A DNA stretch of 64,000 nt from Methylobacterium soli (GTDB lineage: Bacteria > Pseudomonadota > Alphaproteobacteria > Rhizobiales > Beijerinckiaceae), in NCBI RefSeq assembly GCF_008806385.1, contig NZ_VZZK01000014.1, positions 83,211 to 147,210 on the forward strand, read 5' to 3'. Both the position numbers and the translations under genes were made by a program. The notes below the pieces were generated by a model. That model had not been told where the DNA came from, did not search any database, and saw nothing but the letters and a program-made list of their open reading frames with translations. Positions 1-7,809 of the stretch are shown here, in pieces; within the stretch, counting starts at the first letter, position 1, and every line of letters starts with the position of its first letter.

Positions 1-1
1 A

Positions 2-52
2 TCTCGCCGAGCGCTCGACCTGCTGCTCGGCGAGGTGGTGCGGATTGCCTGA
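2..52 (+). CDS. C-terminal end of a gene cut by the window start
   Basis: An open frame enters from the left edge and ends with TGA at 50-52. Only 16 residues are visible, ending LLLGEVVRIA. This is too short to assign a family. It converges tail to tail with the HicB-like gene on the other strand, eight bases away, which is compatible with a real gene end. An integrase or another gene of the same element could lie here, but nothing in these residues shows it. Confidence 0.3.
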   Translation, partial: SRRALDLLLGEVVRIA

Positions 53-59
53 TCCGCGG

Positions 60-311
60 TTAAGGGGTTCCCTCGAACGGCGCCCTGCCGCGTTCTGCGC
101 AGGCGTCCAGGTAAACGCGCAGCGACACACTTCCCTCGTGACGCAACTGCTCCAGGTCGCGCGCATAGAAGTCCGCGCCGCCAGTGAGGCCGACGAACTC
201 ACCTCGGTACATCTGGATCTCACGGTCGAAGGCAATCAGCGCGCGACGCCCATCGATCACCATCTCGTCGCGGTGCTCTTCTGAGGAGGTCGGTTGTTCC
301 CGATCGCTCAT
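60..311 (-). CDS. HicB-like antitoxin-family protein, no HicA partner seen
   Basis: Encodes about 83 residues. The stretch IAFDREIQMYRGEFVGL, followed by GGADFYARDLEQLR and a SL-x-YLDACAERG segment, has the spacing of the HicB partial-RNase-H fold (an acidic substrate-like strand, then a helix ending in a C-x-E-x-G turn). HicB proteins neutralise the small HicA mRNA interferase and often repress their own operon. No HicA-like ORF (about 60 residues with a conserved His) is visible on either side, so this may be an orphan. I chose the ATG at 311 because GAGGA lies a few bases upstream; a GTG at 386 would give 108 residues and an ATG at 263 would give the domain alone. Confidence 0.5.
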   Translation of the reverse strand: MSDREQPTSSEEHRDEMVIDGRRALIAFDREIQMYRGEFVGLTGGADFYARDLEQLRHEGSVSLRVYLDACAERGRAPFEGTP

Positions 312-422
312 GAAATCCTCGGACACGGCTGGGCCATCGAACCAGCTGTCCCAGTCCCCAGACTGCTGGCTGATGGTATGGGTCACTCCGAGATCCTCTT
401 GAATGGTGTGCCGCGGCTTAGC

Positions 423-764
423 TTATTGCACCTCGTAGCCGATCGCCGCCCCATAGTAGCTGATATCGAATCGGATCATGAGGCTGCCGCGGGAGTAGGC
501 ACCTTCCTCGGCGTCATACACCTGCAGCCTGGTTGGCCAGTAGTACCAATATTCGCCGAAGTCGGTGGAGGGCTTGCCTAGCAGCGCACGGATCTCCTCC
601 TTGGTCTTGCCGATCAGAAGGCCGTCGAGCTGGCGAGAGTCGATGCTAGTGAGGCGGGCAGGCCGCTGGGTGAGCCCCGCCAGGCCTTCGGCTGTGACCG
701 GTGCGCAGAGGGTCGCGCAAAGTGCCGCGGTGAGCAGTGCTGAGGTGAAGAATTTCCGTTTCAT
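423..764 (-). CDS. Small exported protein with a BamE/SmpA-like motif
   Basis: Encodes 113 residues. The start at 764 gives a classical signal peptide: MKRK, a hydrophobic stretch rich in Leu and Ala, and a probable cleavage after PVTAEG. The mature part contains LLIGKTKEEIRALLGKP, resembling the short beta-alpha motif of SmpA/OmlA (BamE-like) outer-membrane proteins, followed by WYYWPTRLQVYD. There is no lipobox cysteine, so it is probably periplasmic and not a lipoprotein. GGAG sits eight bases before the ATG. An in-frame upstream ATG at 842 would place charged residues ahead of the signal peptide and is less likely. Its role in the element is unknown. Confidence 0.55.
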   Translation of the reverse strand: MKRKFFTSALLTAALCATLCAPVTAEGLAGLTQRPARLTSIDSRQLDGLLIGKTKEEIRALLGKPSTDFGEYWYYWPTRLQVYDAEEGAYSRGSLMIRFDISYYGAAIGYEVQ

Positions 765-841
765 GACGCCATCTCCGATGTGTTTGGCGTCCCGGATATT
801 AGCGTCCTTTCGGGTTGCTTTGTCTATATCCCTGAAAATCA

Positions 842-1375
842 TTATTCGCGCCTGCTGATCACTGTTGCAGGCCTGCCGCCACGAGGCATCGCAGCCTGTC
901 GGTGCAGCCAGCTGGCGCTCAGGCCGATCTCAACGTGCGGCGAGCCAGGCGTGCGCTTGACCGGCACTCCGCAGGCAATCAGCGCCGCGATCGTGGCGCC
1001 GTCGCTGACAGGTCGCCCCGTCAGATGCTCGGCGATGTACCGCAAGCCGTTCGAGGTTCGACCCTCCGCCATTCGGTGGCGTCGAGGCGCGCCGAGCAGC
1101 ACGGCAGCGGCAGCATCGAACTGGTGGGCGCCGCGATCAACAAGGGCCTGCCGCAACGCGGTGAACGCCTCCGGTGTCTCGCCAGTGCGATACCCTGCAG
1201 CGGACAGGTCTGGGTGCGCTGCGAGCACTTCTGCGAACAGCAGGGCTTGGCCGCACTCTTCCAGGACGATACAGGCATCGTCGCTGGCGTTGCGGAACAA
1301 CTGGGCGGGCTGCGGGCGCGGCGAAGGGCTGCGCATGACGCTGGCCCATGAGCGAGCAACGGAGGGCGGCGCCAT
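842..1375 (-). CDS. Hypothetical protein downstream of the HTH/packaging-like gene
   Basis: Encodes 177 residues, no family recognised. The ATG at 1375 begins directly after the TGA of the preceding gene (TGA then ATG with no gap), so the two are probably co-translated. The protein is soluble, without signal peptide or membrane segment. It has an Ala- and Leu-rich central part (YRTGETPEAFTALRQAL) and a segment near residues 120-160 reading GATIAALIACGVPVKRTPGSPHVEIG, which could be a small helical regulatory fold. Coupling to a DNA-binding partner suggests a role in the same process, but this is inference. Confidence 0.5.
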   Translation of the reverse strand: MAPPSVARSWASVMRSPSPRPQPAQLFRNASDDACIVLEECGQALLFAEVLAAHPDLSAAGYRTGETPEAFTALRQALVDRGAHQFDAAAAVLLGAPRRHRMAEGRTSNGLRYIAEHLTGRPVSDGATIAALIACGVPVKRTPGSPHVEIGLSASWLHRQAAMPRGGRPATVISRRE

Positions 1376-1918
1376 TCAGGAGCGCTCGATGATCACGGTG
1401 TGCTGACCCTCGCCATTGTCGAGGCCCCAGGCAAGGCGTTCGCCCCGCTGCTTGATAGCGATGGTCTTGGCCACGGTCTCCGCCAGCTTCGCGCCCGCGG
1501 CGTCGCGCTTGCGTACCGCCTCACTGGTGAGGCCTTCGACGACCCGCCAGGCGCGCCTGTGATTCTCCAGGAGCGCGGCACGTTCATCGACCGCGGCGTC
1601 TTCTGTCAGCCTCGCCACAATGGCCTGCTGCTGTTCCTCGCCCGCCTGTGGCCCCAGGTGCGCCACAGCGGTGGTGATCTTGTCGGCCACCTCATGGGCG
1701 CGCTCTGTGATCTTCGGGCCGCTCAGCTTCTTCCAGGGGAGATCAGCTGAAGCATCAGCCGCGGCCCATCGCTTTACGGTTCGCTCGGACACGCCGACCT
1801 CGATGCCGACAGCCGCCATGCTCAACAGGGTGGACTCGTACAGGTGCCGCGCCGTAGCGCGCAAGGCGGCCGGAGACGGCTCGGCTGTGGTGTCGGGTGT
1901 GTTGGGTGTTTCGCTCAT
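1376..1918 (-). CDS. HTH protein resembling phage DNA-packaging small subunits
   Basis: Encodes 180 residues. Residues about 20-60 contain a helix-turn-helix reading GIEVGVSERTVKRWAAAD followed by a Trp-Lys-Lys segment, as in the N-terminal recognition domain of many small terminase-like proteins. The C-terminal half is an alpha-helical stretch (LLENHRRAWRVVEGL to AIKQRGERLAWGLD) of the kind seen in such proteins from prophages and satellites. No large terminase, portal or capsid gene is visible nearby, so it may be a regulator or a satellite packaging adaptor. It is the first gene of a leftward unit whose promoter should lie in 1919-2080. Confidence 0.5.
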   Translation of the reverse strand: MSETPNTPDTTAEPSPAALRATARHLYESTLLSMAAVGIEVGVSERTVKRWAAADASADLPWKKLSGPKITERAHEVADKITTAVAHLGPQAGEEQQQAIVARLTEDAAVDERAALLENHRRAWRVVEGLTSEAVRKRDAAGAKLAETVAKTIAIKQRGERLAWGLDNGEGQHTVIIERS

Positions 1919-2083
1919 GCTCTTGGCCCTCGTGGGCCGCTCTCAGGGGATGTCTCGATCGTACCGTCACGCCCCAGGCGAGGTGTCACTCTGTCCCTGA
2001 AATTTGGCACCCGAGGCGGGTCATCGGTGCCCGGATCGCCTGTGCGCTGCCTTCCCTCATAATCCTCCTCAAGCGGACGAAAA

Positions 2084-2268
2084 GTGACGATAGTGACGAT
2101 TACATGCCCGTTTGGGTAAACTTTTCCATATAGACCCTCTTCATGGGAAAGTTTGCTGAAATGAGGGTCTTATCGTCACTATCGTCACCGGAGGCATTTT
2201 CGAGGTTAAACCGTCACCGCTGAAAGCCCCGTGCTAGAGCGGTTTGTGATGGAAGTGACGAAAGTGAC
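2084..2268. repeat. Nested inverted repeats with TGACGATAG units (candidate origin or operator)
   Basis: A perfect 17-bp inverted repeat has arms 2084-2100 (GTGACGATAGTGACGAT) and 2172-2188. Inside it, AAACTTTTCCAT at 2118-2129 pairs with 2143-2154 (11 of 12), and AGACCCTC at 2132-2139 pairs with 2163-2170. Each outer arm holds two direct TGACGAT-type units, and a related copy (GTGACGAAAGTGAC) recurs at 2255-2268. The tract is A/T-rich compared with its surroundings. It lies in the only long non-coding stretch upstream of the HTH gene and on the downstream side of the primase operon. P4-type primase-helicases bind short iterated sites at their origins, so an origin is one reading; an operator for the divergent region is the other. 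Confidence 0.55.
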
Positions 2269-2569
2269 TGTCAAAACGGGAAACTGTTTCGCGAAGCGTG
2301 TGAGCCCTTGATGGAGTGCCTTGCCACAGTGCGGCCGCGCAAATGAGACGCATTAGCTATTGCGATCGTGCGGATGGTGCGCGCCGGTCACTGCGCTAAT
2401 CCCGGGCACCCGCCCTGGCGTAGCTCCTCCAATCGTAGATTGCCGCATGTCACCTTCGCAGGCAGCCCATAGCGGCTCTCGTCGCGCGATCAGGTGAAAG
2501 CCGGTACGGATATGAATGCTCAGGACAGATCGCTGCGCCTACGCAGTCCTACGCGATTGACCGCGCGGC

Positions 2570-2607
2570 CCCGGCCCGAAAACGAGAAAGCCCGCACGGG
2601 GCGGGCT
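2570..2607 (-). terminator. Rho-independent terminator of the primase operon
   Basis: Read on the minus strand, AGCCCGC (2607-2601) and GCGGGCT (2595-2589) form a 7-bp GC stem around a 5-base loop, followed by a T-rich tract (TTTCTCGTTTTC). It lies 27 bases past the stop codon of the 228-residue gene and would end leftward transcripts of that gene and of the primase unit. Confidence 0.75.
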
Positions 2608-2633
2608 CAGGCTCAGCAGCGAGACAGAAGGGG

Positions 2634-3320
2634 TTAGAACACATCCCTCTCGACAGCCAGCGATGCAGCGTTTTGCTGAGGTTTACGGTACGCCAGGGTC
2701 AGTCCTGAGATGTGTGGCCTCTCGGGTTCTGGCGTCCATGGCTCCGGCGCCTCGGGGTCTGGCAGCGGGCCATCAATGAGCAGCATGTACTGCGCTTCAG
2801 CCATCCGCAGCTGCTCACCACGCTCTAGCAGCTCAGTCAGCCAACGCCGATCGATGCTGATAATGGCGTAATTTGTGAATGGAACCGGGGTGATAGGCAC
2901 GCTGGCAGCGATAGCCGCGGCGATGAGCGCGCCATGTGGAATGTCGATGCCAATCGAGCTTTCGAGCACCCGGCACAGGCCGATGCTCGTGCACCCTTCC
3001 TCATCTACCTGGGCAATAGGCGCCCTGCGCACCAGGCCACATGCATGAAAGGCTCCTCGACGCATCCAAAGATCTTGTCGCAGCGCTGCGTGCAGGTCGC
3101 CGCTGTCAGATGGCATGCGGAAGCCATTCAGATTAAGGTCGGGGAACTTGGACATTGCATAGTCGAGGCCGTCTGCAATCCAAGCTTCAATAAGATCGTT
3201 CTCAAGACGCCCTACCTCAGTACGGAGGAAGCGAGTAGGCGCACCTTCGGCCAGCGCAACTGTTAGCGCCGCAGAGGCTTCATCAATTTGTTTTAGGATC
3301 TTGCTGCACGGGGTTTCCAC
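2634..3320 (-). CDS. Hypothetical protein downstream of the primase gene
   Basis: Encodes 228 residues, no family recognised. It starts at a GTG (3320) with GGAG five to six bases upstream. The N-terminal 50 residues are helical (ILKQIDEASAALTVAL). The middle has short motifs such as LWMRRGAFHACGL and GIDIPHGALIAAAIAASVP. The C-terminus is proline-rich (PLPDPEAPEPWTPEPERP) and probably disordered. No signal peptide or membrane helix is evident. It lies 41 bases downstream of the primase-helicase gene on the same strand and before a strong terminator, so it is the last gene of that operon. A replication accessory role is possible but unsupported. Confidence 0.55.
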   Translation of the reverse strand: METPCSKILKQIDEASAALTVALAEGAPTRFLRTEVGRLENDLIEAWIADGLDYAMSKFPDLNLNGFRMPSDSGDLHAALRQDLWMRRGAFHACGLVRRAPIAQVDEEGCTSIGLCRVLESSIGIDIPHGALIAAAIAASVPITPVPFTNYAIISIDRRWLTELLERGEQLRMAEAQYMLLIDGPLPDPEAPEPWTPEPERPHISGLTLAYRKPQQNAASLAVERDVF

Positions 3321-3361
3321 AAAATCTCCAGCGGGGCGACGCGCGCCCCAATAAAGTCCGA

Positions 3362-5977
3362 TTAGAGGGGCGACAACAGCGCCAGTCCAGTGTAGACGCT
3401 GCCCTTGTTCGTATGACGCTTGCTAAAGCCTCGCTCGCTCAGTTGGCGCCCGAATGCTTGGCGGCTCACCGGCTTGAGGCCACATTCCACCATCCACATC
3501 TTGTACTCGCCGTACAACTCCTGTCCCGAGCACTCATGGATCACGCCCACAACCGTGTGTTCGCCCAAGAATTCACCAAGGACATCTTGGTCGGCTGCGT
3601 ACTCGCGGCTGGCGTCCTTCATTACCCTCGGGGTGTCCGCGGTAAGACCCTTCTCCTGCCAAGCCTTGCAGCCTTCGGCGGCCCACGCGAGGATGTGAGG
3701 AAGCTCGGTTAGCAGCTTCTCAGGCAGGTGCGGATCCTTCTCCTCGTCTCGGAAGGTACGATTGAACGGCAGCAGGCGCACTCGGCGCCAGATGGCGTAG
3801 TCGGTACCACTAATGCGCGGCCGGTAGTTGCCGGCAATGAACAGCTTGCCAACAGGCTCAAAAGTGAACTCGTCCTTGTAGAGCTTGCGGGCGTTCTGCG
3901 GATCGCCGCCGGTCCAACCCTTCAGGAACTGCTCATCGAAAGCTGCGCCGGCCGACGTCTCACTGGCCAGTAAGAGGCGTGCGCCCGCCAGAGCGGCAAC
4001 GTCCGGGCTTGCATCACCTGCACCGCGTTTCTGCTCCATGAGCGTAGTTGCGGCGACGGTCCGGCAGTACTCTCCAGAGAGCTGCTTCAGCACCTTGACC
4101 AGGACGCTCTTGCCGTTCGAGCCGCCGCCATGTGCGAAAATGAACAGCTGCTCGTTGTAGCAACCGGTCAGGCTATACCCGATGAAGCGCTTCACCCAGT
4201 CGATCAGCTCCTCATCGTTGATGAACACTTCGCCGATGAACTTCTTCCAGCCTGTGGCCTTGCTTGCATCGCCGAGCGCAGCGACGCCCAAGGAGCGCGT
4301 GATGTAGTCCTCGCGGATCGCCGGCCGGCACAAGCCGGTGCGCAGGTCCAACACCTGGCTCGCACCATCGATACCAACCAGCATGGGATTGCCGTCAATG
4401 GTGGACAGGGGCAGGCGCAGCTCAGCAACATCTTTCAACAGATCGGCCACGTTCCGTATTGTCTTGGCCGACTGGGATGTTCGAGCCCACTTCAGGAACA
4501 GCTCGGCCTGTTCGAAATGCTCCGAGCCTTCTTCGTAAATCTTGGTCGCAAGGTCTCGCACCTTGCCGCGCAGAACGGACCCATCAACGTCCCACAACCA
4601 CTTCTGCCCGGACCAGTGCAGCCACGCCTCTAGCTCTGGCACAAAGCGGATGTTGTTGCCGTGCGCGATCACCATCCGGTAGCAGTTTCCGGTTTCGGTG
4701 AGGGGGGCCACGCCGTTGATACCGTCGCGGGCGTCAGCGCCGATCGGCATCACCACTCGCCTGGTCTGTATGTCCTGCTCGATATGAATGATCTCAGCGC
4801 CAGCAGAAGGGCCACTCTCGGCAGCTGAGGCGCAGGGCACCTCGGTGATGTAACCAGGGATCTCCTCATTTGCCGGAGCCAAGCGCTCACCATCCCAGGG
4901 GGCGACCTCCGTCTCGCTCTCCGTGGCTAGCTCGGGCTCGGCAGGGACGTAATCGTTCTCTATGGCCGTGGCAAAGCGCGTGGCGACGGCTTCTGCACCC
5001 TGGCGAGAGTGCAGATCGTTGAAGTCAGTGGGGCGACCTTCTTCATCAGCTGCGAAGGGAGGGAAGGCCACAAGACCGCGCACCGAGGCAGCTGCCCTCC
5101 TGGCATAATGGAGGCCGGGATTGGCAATGGGGCCAGTGGCCCACTGATCGTTGTCTGCAGCAATGATGATGATGGCCTCAGGCTGGCTCTCGCGAAGCGG
5201 ATCGGCCACTGCCAGGAGGTTGCCAGAGTCGAATGCGACCAGCACCATGTGGCCAGTGGCCTTGTAAATGCTCGCGCCAGTAGCGAAGCCTTCGCAGACG
5301 ACGAATACCTTGCGCCCCTCGTGCGTCTGCGGCTTTCCGATCGGGAAGAACAGGCCCTGCTTGGCGCCGTCTCTCAGGTAATCCTTATCGCGGCCACCCA
5401 TCAGTTTGCCTGGCAATATCGCTTGCAGGCTGCGGATGTTGCGCGACTTGTCCATCAGCGGGACCAGCAGCGCCTGCTCAGTGACGACACGAATTTCGCC
5501 GGTGTCCTGATTGGTCACCTCCCAATTGCCCTGACGGATGCCGTAAGCCTTAATGCCTTTGCGCACCAAATAGGGATGATCGTCGGTCGCAGGCTTGGCT
5601 GCCGCCCAGATGAAAGCGGCGCGATCAGCAGCAACAGCGCGCCGTTGCTGCTCTGCCTGCTCGCGTTCGGCCTTCTTCCGAGCCCACTCCTCCTTCTGCG
5701 CTTTCTTCTCGGCGGCAGTCATGGGCTTGATCTTCACATCAGCCTTGAATGTGAAGGCGTGGCCAGCGAAACGCTTGTTGCAGCCGAACTTACCGGCGGG
5801 ACGGGCATCATCGTGCAGGATGGCCCATCCGTTCTTGCTGCCCTGACGGTCACCCTTGACGTAATAACGGTGAAGCTTGCCGTCCGCGATCAGCTCGCCG
5901 TCAATCTCGATGCCCTCGGCTGCCATGGCTCCGACGAACTGATCGATGGCGCTGCGTCCATTAATGGCCAGGCTCAT
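3362..5977 (-). CDS. P4-type phage/plasmid primase-helicase
   Basis: Encodes 871 residues, the replication protein of the element. The N-terminal part (to about residue 140) includes a charged helix (KKAQKEEWARKKAEREQ). A TOPRIM primase fold follows at about 225-310 (VFVVCEGFATGASIYK, then IIIIAADND). After a linker, a D5_N-like region leads into a superfamily 3 helicase with Walker A GGGSNGKS near residue 615, a Walker B-type strand ARLLLASET, and the sensor region LFIAGNYRPR followed by WRRVRLLPF. This order matches P4 alpha and related proteins that prime and unwind at a cognate origin; it is somewhat longer than P4 alpha. The ATG overlaps the TGA of the upstream gene (5974-5977), implying translational coupling. 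Confidence 0.92.
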   Translation of the reverse strand: MSLAINGRSAIDQFVGAMAAEGIEIDGELIADGKLHRYYVKGDRQGSKNGWAILHDDARPAGKFGCNKRFAGHAFTFKADVKIKPMTAAEKKAQKEEWARKKAEREQAEQQRRAVAADRAAFIWAAAKPATDDHPYLVRKGIKAYGIRQGNWEVTNQDTGEIRVVTEQALLVPLMDKSRNIRSLQAILPGKLMGGRDKDYLRDGAKQGLFFPIGKPQTHEGRKVFVVCEGFATGASIYKATGHMVLVAFDSGNLLAVADPLRESQPEAIIIIAADNDQWATGPIANPGLHYARRAAASVRGLVAFPPFAADEEGRPTDFNDLHSRQGAEAVATRFATAIENDYVPAEPELATESETEVAPWDGERLAPANEEIPGYITEVPCASAAESGPSAGAEIIHIEQDIQTRRVVMPIGADARDGINGVAPLTETGNCYRMVIAHGNNIRFVPELEAWLHWSGQKWLWDVDGSVLRGKVRDLATKIYEEGSEHFEQAELFLKWARTSQSAKTIRNVADLLKDVAELRLPLSTIDGNPMLVGIDGASQVLDLRTGLCRPAIREDYITRSLGVAALGDASKATGWKKFIGEVFINDEELIDWVKRFIGYSLTGCYNEQLFIFAHGGGSNGKSVLVKVLKQLSGEYCRTVAATTLMEQKRGAGDASPDVAALAGARLLLASETSAGAAFDEQFLKGWTGGDPQNARKLYKDEFTFEPVGKLFIAGNYRPRISGTDYAIWRRVRLLPFNRTFRDEEKDPHLPEKLLTELPHILAWAAEGCKAWQEKGLTADTPRVMKDASREYAADQDVLGEFLGEHTVVGVIHECSGQELYGEYKMWMVECGLKPVSRQAFGRQLSERGFSKRHTNKGSVYTGLALLSPL

Positions 5978-6378
5978 ACCGCCACCGCCTTACGGCCGCT
6001 GTGCAGCTCGGCGAAGCGGCCAACCAAGTCGAGGAGCTGGGCAAGGTCGTCTACCGGGTAGGAGTTGCCGGTTGTGGTGCAGGTCCACCAAATGGGAAGG
6101 CTGGTGGTCACGGCAGCCTGTGGAAGGGTCTTGAGCTTACGCACCAAGCCACGGGACGGGCCGGCAACCTGAAAGCTTTGCTGAGATGCCGGGCCCCGAA
6201 CATGACACAGAGCCAAGGTCCGGCCAGCGAAAAACTGGATAACATCGCGGAGAAAATCCGCTTCACCTGTGGTCCAATCCTCCGACGCAGGGCGAGCCTC
6301 GGCAGAAGAAATTACTTGCGATGCACTGGAGTTGATGCCAATAATATCGGCGTTGTTATACATATTTGCGGTGGTCAT
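5974..6378 (-). CDS. Hypothetical protein translationally coupled to the primase gene
   Basis: Encodes 134 residues. It ends in an ATGA overlap with the primase-helicase start. The N-terminal 35 residues look polar and disordered (NNADIIGINSSASQV). The middle contains FLRDVIQFFAGRTLALCHVRGP, and the end reads YPVDDLAQLLDLVGRFAELH, giving two probable helices. There are no recognised motifs, no signal peptide and no zinc cluster. Position between the AlpA gene and the primase gene suggests a small replication-control or accessory protein, but I do not recognise the family. No strong ribosome binding site precedes the ATG at 6378. Confidence 0.5.
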   Translation of the reverse strand: MTTANMYNNADIIGINSSASQVISSAEARPASEDWTTGEADFLRDVIQFFAGRTLALCHVRGPASQQSFQVAGPSRGLVRKLKTLPQAAVTTSLPIWWTCTTTGNSYPVDDLAQLLDLVGRFAELHSGRKAVAV

Positions 6379-6462
6379 ATCAGTGCGCCTGATGTGATGA
6401 AGTAAGTGAAGGGGTCTGGATGCGGGTGGAGCCGTGTTCAGACCCTTTTGCGTTTTGGGGTG

Positions 6463-6654
6463 TTACTTCGCGCATGCCTGTGCCTCTCGTAGATTGAGCA
6501 CGGCTTGGAGGGTGGACTCACGCCATCCAACAATGCGGGTGGAGATCTTCAACGGACGGGGTAGCCGCCCGTCTGCAATCATGCGGTCCAGGGTTGAGGT
6601 ACCTACGCTCAGGAAAGCGGCGGCCTCGGCACGGCGGATCAGTCTGTCATTCAT
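6463..6654 (-). CDS. alpA: AlpA-family transcriptional regulator
   Basis: Encodes 63 residues. LIRRAEAAAFLSVGTSTLDRMI, followed by DGRLPRP and a W-R-E-S segment, is the winged HTH of AlpA/excisionase-like proteins: a helix-turn-helix followed by a short basic wing. Such proteins activate integrase expression, or act as recombination directionality factors, in P4-like and related elements. AGGTGA precedes the ATG by a few bases. It is the first gene of the leftward unit alpA, 134-residue protein, primase-helicase, 228-residue protein. A second AlpA-like gene lies at 9870-10091. Confidence 0.85.
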   Translation of the reverse strand: MNDRLIRRAEAAAFLSVGTSTLDRMIADGRLPRPLKISTRIVGWRESTLQAVLNLREAQACAK

Positions 6655-6718
6655 GTTTCACCTGCGAGTTGGGTTCATGTGGGGCCATTGAGCCGTCTAT
6701 TTCGCAGATGATCAATAG

Positions 6719-6747
6719 TTGGCACGGACGTTGCTAAAGACTATACG
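6719..6747 (+). promoter_or_regulatory. Candidate rightward promoter
   Basis: TTGGCA (6719-6724) and TATACG (6742-6747) are separated by exactly 17 bases, close to a housekeeping -35/-10 pair. It points away from alpA into a stretch without a convincing gene that ends at two plus-strand terminators. Confidence 0.4.
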
Positions 6748-6753
6748 TCCCGA

Positions 6754-6975
6754 ATTTGAGTAATGGCTCAATGTTGGCCGTAAAAATCTGAGCGCAAAAT
6801 ATTTTTATGGAGATTTTCGATCGGTTGGCCGGCCGTCTCATCGAAACAGCCGATTCGATCATGAGCAATGTCGTGACAGCATATTGAAGCTGTCGGCAAC
6901 GACGAACCTCGTTTCAACTTGTGCAAATAAGCCCGCCCCCAGTGTGGTCGTAACATTCCGGGGCGGGCTTTCTTT
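6754..6975 (+). ncRNA. Possible small RNA between alpA and the next genes
   Basis: A transcript starting from the candidate promoter would be about 220 bases long, stop at the terminator at 6930-6975, and contain no ORF with a credible ribosome binding site. The region is A/T-rich. P4-type elements use short untranslated RNAs for immunity and copy control, which makes a regulatory RNA plausible. This is inference from promoter and terminator placement only. Confidence 0.3.
6930..6975 (+). terminator. Rho-independent terminator
   Basis: AGCCCGCCCC (6930-6939) pairs with GGGGCGGGCT (6960-6969) and is followed by TTCTTTT. The loop is 20 bases. On the other strand the stem is followed only by a short run (TATTT), so the plus strand is the likely direction. 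Confidence 0.7.
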
Positions 6976-7009
6976 TGGACGCAATGAAAGCAAGTCGTGC
7001 AGACATGAC

Positions 7010-7051
7010 AAAGCCGCCCCAGGTCCAGTGTCCTCGGAGCGGCTTTTTTTT
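7010..7051 (+). terminator. Second, stronger rho-independent terminator
   Basis: AAAGCCGC (7010-7017) pairs with GCGGCTTT (7039-7046), running into eight consecutive T residues (7044-7051). It lies about 40 bases after the first terminator on the same strand. Two tandem plus-strand terminators with no plus-strand gene before them are unexplained unless a non-coding transcript is present or read-through into the opposing genes must be blocked. Confidence 0.75.
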
Positions 7052-7193
7052 GCCTGGCAGACTCAGGCGAAGAAGCGAGCGGGGAATACGATCAGGCAAC
7101 CCAGCGTGAAGGCGCCCAGCGGGGTCAAGGTGACGATCAGGGCTTGAGCCGGTGTCAGCAGCTGCACGTCGCGGCGCAGGGCCGCCAACACGC

Positions 7194-7487
7194 TCACAGG
7201 GCCTCTCCGAAATGCTCAGCGATCGTTTGCGGCACGGCCCGGTAGCCCTTGCCGTGCACCAGCTCGCCAGCAGCGTTGCGCACTACGGCGCCGAGACCTG
7301 GCCGACCGCGTTTCGTCGTGGATCGCTCAACCGTGCACCCGTGCGCCTCTGCGATCTCGGCAGCCCGCTTCCACGCAGCAGGGGAGTTCGCGGCCTGCAT
7401 TCGCTCCAGGAGCGCCATCGTCTCGGCTTGCTCGTCCAGCGTTGGCGTGGGGACGATGCCCGCTAGGCTCACGAATTGATCAGACAT
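7194..7487 (-). CDS. Hypothetical protein, second gene of a two-gene unit
   Basis: Encodes 97 residues, starting MSDQFVSLAGIVPTP. It overlaps the end of the upstream gene by eight bases (7480-7487), so the two are coupled. It contains a predicted helix (MALLERMQAANSPAAWKRAAEIAEAHG) and a basic turn KRGRPGLGAV followed by YRAVPQTIAEHFG. This could be a small nucleic-acid-binding protein, but I recognise no family. A longer reading from 7520 would overlap the upstream gene much further and is less likely. Confidence 0.5.
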   Translation of the reverse strand: MSDQFVSLAGIVPTPTLDEQAETMALLERMQAANSPAAWKRAAEIAEAHGCTVERSTTKRGRPGLGAVVRNAAGELVHGKGYRAVPQTIAEHFGEAL

Positions 7488-7776
7488 TCTCGCGTACCTC
7501 CCGGCGGCCCAGCTCACCAAGCTCGTAGGCAGCGATGACGGCCTCGAAGGATTCGAACCGCGAGGCGATCACACGCCCTGAGTAGGCCCGGCGCACAACC
7601 AGACCAGCGATACTGGGTTCGATGACACAGCCTTCGCGCCAGGCAAGGCAGCGAGCGCGGCGCTCGGCGTTACCGTTCGGCACGGGCTTGCCATTCACGC
7701 GCACGGTAACGGTGAGTCCTGGTGCGCAATAGGTTGGTGAGGTGTTTTGAAGCTGGGGAGTCTGCTGGTACAGCAT
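7480..7776 (-). CDS. Hypothetical protein under the first RHH-type operator
   Basis: Encodes 98 residues. The ATG at 7776 has GGAG nine bases upstream. The protein contains TVTVRVNGKPVP, then CLAWREGCVIEPSIAGLVVRRAYSGRVIASRFESFEAVIAAY, which reads like a compact beta-rich domain with a C-terminal helix. No function is assigned. Transcription probably starts at or near the operator at 7810-7836, where TACAAT lies on the minus strand within the site. It is divergent from the RHH gene at 8018, which carries the same operator. Confidence 0.5.
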   Translation of the reverse strand: MLYQQTPQLQNTSPTYCAPGLTVTVRVNGKPVPNGNAERRARCLAWREGCVIEPSIAGLVVRRAYSGRVIASRFESFEAVIAAYELGELGRREVRENV

Positions 7777-7809
7777 GGATGGATCTCCGATAGCGCCGGT
7801 GTTGGCTAG

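Larger units (their letters stand above)
1919..2633. other. Long non-coding stretch of the element
   Basis: There is no convincing gene on either strand across about 715 bases. Besides the nested inverted repeats at 2084-2268 and the terminator at 2577-2607, the interval 2290-2570 shows no ORF, repeat or clear promoter that I can support. Its size and repeat content fit a replication or regulatory region. Confidence 0.5.

Noticed and set aside
6768..6956. A 62-codon minus-strand ORF between alpA and the 97-residue gene
   Set aside because: It has no ribosome binding site or motif and overlaps the terminator and the candidate small RNA.
7548..7565. GGATTCGAACC shared with the T arm of the tRNA-Ser gene, as a possible attachment site
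   Set aside because: The match is only 11 bases, lies inside a coding region and does not extend into the acceptor stem.
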